In this document: piece by piece, positions 19,183-23,087 of the stretch
How positions within the stretch are numbered: the stretch's first letter is position 1
Layout: the number at the start of each line of letters is the position of its first letter
Assembly (NCBI GenBank): GCA_023375785.1
Contig: SZWC01023380.1
Span: forward strand, 17,208-40,294
From: Penium margaritaceum
Lineage: Eukaryota > Streptophyta > Zygnematophyceae > Desmidiales > Peniaceae
Direction: 5' to 3'
Length of the DNA: 23,087 nt
Translations under genes and position numbers: made by a program
Notes under the pieces: model-generated
The model's input: the letters and a program-made list of their open reading frames with translations, nothing else
What the model was told of the DNA's origin: nothing
Database searches by the model: none

Positions 19183-19381
19183 AAGCGTGGAAGACGGACG
19201 ATGCTTTGAAACGATTTTGGGACACCGTCACACCATGCCCGCTCGCCGCCAAACATCGGTCCTCTCACCGCCGTACCCCTGCCTCACTCTAGCGCGTTGT
19301 CAAGGTCTTCCCTCTGGGAAAAAGTAAGGGGGATCCTCATATCTGCAGAGGACCCCACTGAGATTCACGCGGTGGACCGTC

Positions 19382-19560
19382 GTGCATGGCGGAGTACCAT
19401 CCACTTAGGACTAGACCGACGTGCTTGGCGGAGTTCCACCCACACCAGCTCGACTCCTGTGCTTGGCGGAGTGCCACCCACGCCAGCTAGACCACTATGC
19501 TTGGTGGAGTGCTGCCCACACAAGGTGGACCGCAGTGCTTGGCGGAAGTTCTACCCGCGG
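19382..19560 (+). repeat. 38-39 bp minisatellite, five units
   Basis: The unit start GTGCTTGGCGGAGT (or a variant) occurs at 19382, 19421, 19459, 19497 and 19535, so the spacing is 39, 38, 38 and 38. The units also share a CCACCCACnCCAGCT block. As the period is not a multiple of three, this is not a conserved protein repeat. It lies in the family B leader. Confidence 0.85.
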
Positions 19561-20202
19561 GGTGTACCCCTGCAGCCCTACTTCCACAAGCTCAGGCTGC
19601 TGCAGACTCCAGGCGGTAGCAGACTCCACAATCACTCTTACCTGGCGACCTGAACAACAGCATTGCAACAACAGTACATATCCCACTGTGCCCCATTACT
19701 TCGCACGAAAACAGCAACATCGGCACCTCATAGTAGTGTTGTCAACTACAACATGTGCTGCAGTGTTGTACGTCTCTGCAGCAGGTGACAGCTACAGCCG
19801 CGAGCATCCCTGTAAATCCATGAACGCGCCCAACGCAGCGGTGGTGGTGGCAACGGTTCCGCATACAGCAGCAGCTGCATCGTAAATCGCAAAAGCTGGC
19901 TACCCCTATGACAAGCAGCCCTGTGGCAGCAGCAACACTCACGCTATTACAGTGTTGGCGGTTGCCTAGCAACACCCCCTCAGCAACAGTGGCGAAGGTT
20001 TCCCATACGCACCACCACGGTGGTGCACGTTAAGCTGCCTTCCCCGGACATGCCAAGTGCAGCATCGTGCAGCGAGCACCACAAGGATCAACTGGCACGT
20101 CAGCCTCTGCCCTCACCACTGACTGCGTAACAAAGCCCAGTAAGCCCTCCTTCCTTTGGCTCTGGGGGGGTTGAGCACCCGCACAACGCCGCTTCTGAGT
20201 CG

Positions 20203-20747
20203 TTGCACGCACCTTGGTGCCAGGACGCAATAGAGTTCGCTTGCAACTTCAAGAGGACCGCTTCCACTTTGATAGACGCGGTAGCTGCAGCCGCTACCAC
20301 CTTTGCCACTGCACCTCAAGCAGCACACGCCTCTGCATCAACATCTGCTGGTTGTGCCACTGATTCCTACACTGAGGTAGCTGTTGTACCTGGACTAGTG
20401 GCTACAGTAGCTGCAAATGTTGGGAAACCACTGGCGGTAGCCGCATCAGCTGTGGCTTCTGCAACGATGTCGCAGCCTCTATCGTGTCCTCCACAGCTTC
20501 GGCCATCCGCAATTCCACAGCCGTCACCGTTGTAGCTTCTGCATCTGCACCCTCTGACATCACCACCCTTGTCACAGCAGCCGTCACTATAGCGGTAATA
20601 CTTCCCACCGTTGGCGCCGCCTTCACCATAGGGGTCCTGGCATTGGTTGTGCCAATTGCATCTTGCGTCTCAGTGGTCTTCGATTCACCTGCATCCATTG
20701 TCCCACCTATCCTTGCTCTCCTGCATAGCCCCTCACACACCTTGTGA
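20203..20747 (+). pseudogene. Ala/Val/Ser-rich leader ORF remnant, unknown function
   Basis: Two overlapping open frames (20203-20535 and 20484-20747) give low-complexity, partly hydrophobic sequence, such as TLIDAVAAAATTFATAP and AVTIAVILPTVGAAFTIG. They may be one reading frame broken by a shift near 20460. I recognise no family. It precedes gag by about 190 bp. The bias toward GCN and ACN codons may simply reflect triplet-rich leader DNA, so coding status is doubtful. Confidence 0.3.
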
Positions 20748-20938
20748 GGTCCACTGGTCCGCATCTCCCTTTTGTGCTATTTGTCTCTCTCTCCTGCGGT
20801 GGCTTGTCTGTGTGACTTGGGTTGGGCTGTCTTGTAGCACATAGTCAACGTGCCTAAGGCATTCCCACTTTTCCCACGCCCACTGGGGCGGGGGAAACTC
20901 TGCTGAAATTTTCTCGACATGACCCATCAGTCGTCACC

Positions 20939-21835
20939 ATGCCTGGTGACGACAAGTCAGTCCTAGCAGACCTTCAGCGTTAGCTGACCCTCACTTGCAA
21001 GGCTCAGTGTAAGGTTGAAGCACGCCTTAAATTTGCCAATGACAATCGCGCCACCTTTGCAGATGAGGTAGCTGCAATTGTGCTTAAGCGGCTGCCTGCT
21101 GCCTCCGTCCTGCCAGCTGACTCCTCTGCTGGCACCGGTGCCGGTGTCTCGTACAATCCACCTGCTACAAAGCCTGCTATTGTAAACCCTGCTGTCACCC
21201 CATCTGCTGTCACTCCTACTGCAGTCTCTCGCCAGCATGACTTCTTCTCCCAGCCTCCTGTTCTTTCTGTTGGCCTTGCCTACTCTTCCTGGGAGACCCG
21301 TTTTAGCGCATGGGCTCAGGGAGAACGTCAGTGGGAGTACTATTTCCCTGCTACACCTCCCTTCACCCCTGTTGATGCCAAATCTCCTCGCGTTGTCCGC
21401 GCTCTCATTGCTATTGCATCTGAGACACTCGTTGACGATGTTGGCATGTACAACGCTGATCTCGCGGTTCAGCGTCTGGCTGACCCGGTCGGTGCATACA
21501 CCATGCTTCGTTGAGGCTTGACAGTCACTGGTCAGGCAGCTCAGATTGCCCTTATCGTTCAGTTCAACACACTCTTAATGCGTGCTGACGACTCGGCCGA
21601 CACCTACTTTTGCAGGCCCACATTCCTCGGCCTACATCCCTCCTCCGTGGTTCGCTCCTTCCACCAGTGCGCCTGCTCCATCGTCTGCATCCTCCGTAGA
21701 CGGTGAGCGCCAGCTGGAGCAGTCTCTCCACCAGCGTCTTCACCTTCGTGATCAGGGAGATGAGATTGTGTCCTCGTTGGCAAGAGGTCTAATCTATCAG
21801 ATTGACGCTGATCTCCGTGGGGACCCCCCCCGGTC
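20939..21835 (+). pseudogene. gag: gag of the family B element, with stops and a frameshift
   Basis: The phase starts at ATG 20939 (MPGDDKSVLADLQR). It has TAG at 20981, continues with TLTCKAQCKVEARLKFANDN and a Pro/Ala/Val-rich stretch, then a capsid-like region (AYSSWETRFSAWAQGERQWEYY; VRALIAIASETL). TGA at 21512 follows MLR, and the same phase goes on with TVTGQAAQIALIVQFNTLL. Near 21600-21620 the reading moves to another phase with AYIPPPWFAPSTSAPAPSS. Gag identity rests on position and general likeness to copia gag. No zinc knuckle is visible. It shares no clear similarity with family A gag. Confidence 0.75.
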
Positions 21836-22285
21836 ATGTCCTTGGGTTGTCTTCCGCGTCTGTTCCGTGGGTCGAGCACTGACTCAGAAGCCCCCCAAGA
21901 CACGGACATTGTCGCCACCTGTGGCGTCCTTCCTAATGTCCGTGTCTTTGGGGGCTTCTGGGTCCTCGACTCAGGAGCCACCCATCACATGACCTCTGTT
22001 CGGCTTGCCTTTGTCTTGTTGGGTCCCATTGGCTCTCTTCGCTTTGTGCGCACTGGCTTCAGCCAGTTGCCTCCCGTCCAGGGCGTTGGTGTTGTCCCTT
22101 TTGTTGGTCCCAATGGCATGTTGTTTTTGCCTAGTGTTCTGTTCGTTCCCTCCTTGGAGCTCAGCCTACTGTCGGTGACGTCCCTCGACAATTAGGGCAT
22201 GGATTTCTCCGCCAGTCAGGGCGTCGGCACAGTCCGTCTTCGTCCCTCTGGTCGTGTTGTCGTGAAGGGGGTTACGTGCGACAAT
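21836..22285 (+). pseudogene. Protease of the family B element
   Basis: The phase from 21836 is that of the gag start. The active-site motif DSGAT is in WVLDSGATHHMTS at about 21961-21999, followed by VQGVGVVPFVGPNG and LFVPSLELSLLSV, the copia protease pattern. TAG at 22194-22196 in LDN-stop-GMDF probably replaces a Gln. Domain residues are otherwise intact. A compound hairpin covers the 75 bases just before the motif. Confidence 0.88.
21885..21960. repeat. Compound stem-loop before the protease motif
   Basis: The arms at 21885-21910 and 21935-21960 are complementary at 25 of 26 positions (CAGAAGCCCCC start, ACGGACATT end). The 24-nt loop contains a perfect 6-bp hairpin, CGCCAC (21913-21918) against GTGGCG (21921-21926). 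The structure lies inside coding sequence. Confidence 0.85.

Positions 22286-23087
<802 letters not shown>

Larger units (their letters stand above)
19183..20938 (+). other. Long leader of the family B element
   Basis: About 1.75 kb lie between primer site and gag. It starts with words shared with 11431-11474 (GCGTGGAAGACGGACG), then carries a 38-bp minisatellite and GCA/ACA-rich stretches (about 19650-20020). An Ala/Val/Ser-rich open region at 20203-20747 follows. Like family A, it is much longer than a typical copia leader. Confidence 0.55.

Overview
This is a eukaryotic, repeat-dominated stretch, mid-50s percent G+C by eye, with no host gene I can defend. It holds three decayed Ty1/copia (Pseudoviridae-type) LTR retrotransposons plus a ~4.5 kb interval of retrotransposon debris, palindrome-rich repeats and unassigned DNA. 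The domain order (gag, protease, integrase, RT, RNase H), the HHCC-type integrase zinc region and primer sites resembling initiator tRNA-Met sites are typical of plants, algae and related eukaryotes. I cannot name the host. Two single N bases, each at the joint of a near-identical tandem duplication, suggest a whole-genome assembly with unmerged contig ends.

Layout. 1-6884, minus strand: copy 1 of family A, running from inside RT at the window edge through integrase, protease and gag to a CAG-rich leader, a primer site and its 5' LTR (6244-6884). 6885-11403: gene-free interval with a 213-bp tandem duplication (about 7331-7751), three clusters of TACCGCGGTA-type palindromic repeats, a degenerate solo LTR on the minus strand (about 9165-9696), an A+T-richer island and a perfect 43-bp inverted repeat. 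11404-11474: a leader/primer-site fragment of a second family, B. 11475-19155, plus strand: copy 2 of family A, essentially complete from LTR to LTR. 19156-23087, plus strand: a family B element with primer site, long leader with a 38-bp minisatellite, gag, protease and integrase, running into a hexanucleotide microsatellite at the window end.

How the parts work together. In family A one long reading frame encodes gag through RNase H. Copy 2 keeps that phase for most of 12948-18434 but carries at least fifteen in-frame stops and a few indels. Its protease motif is cut by a short deletion and its integrase catalytic Glu is Lys. Copy 1 is better preserved but also has stops and a frameshift. 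No copy here looks autonomous. Where copies can be compared, many stops are Gln or Trp codons changed by C-to-T or G-to-A, as expected of silenced, methylated elements.

I see no clearly new biological system. The best candidates for something unusual are a 71-bp repeat flanking copy 2 flush at both ends, a gag zinc knuckle one residue short in both family A copies, long CAG-rich leaders, a compound hairpin just before the family B protease, and the palindromic repeat family.
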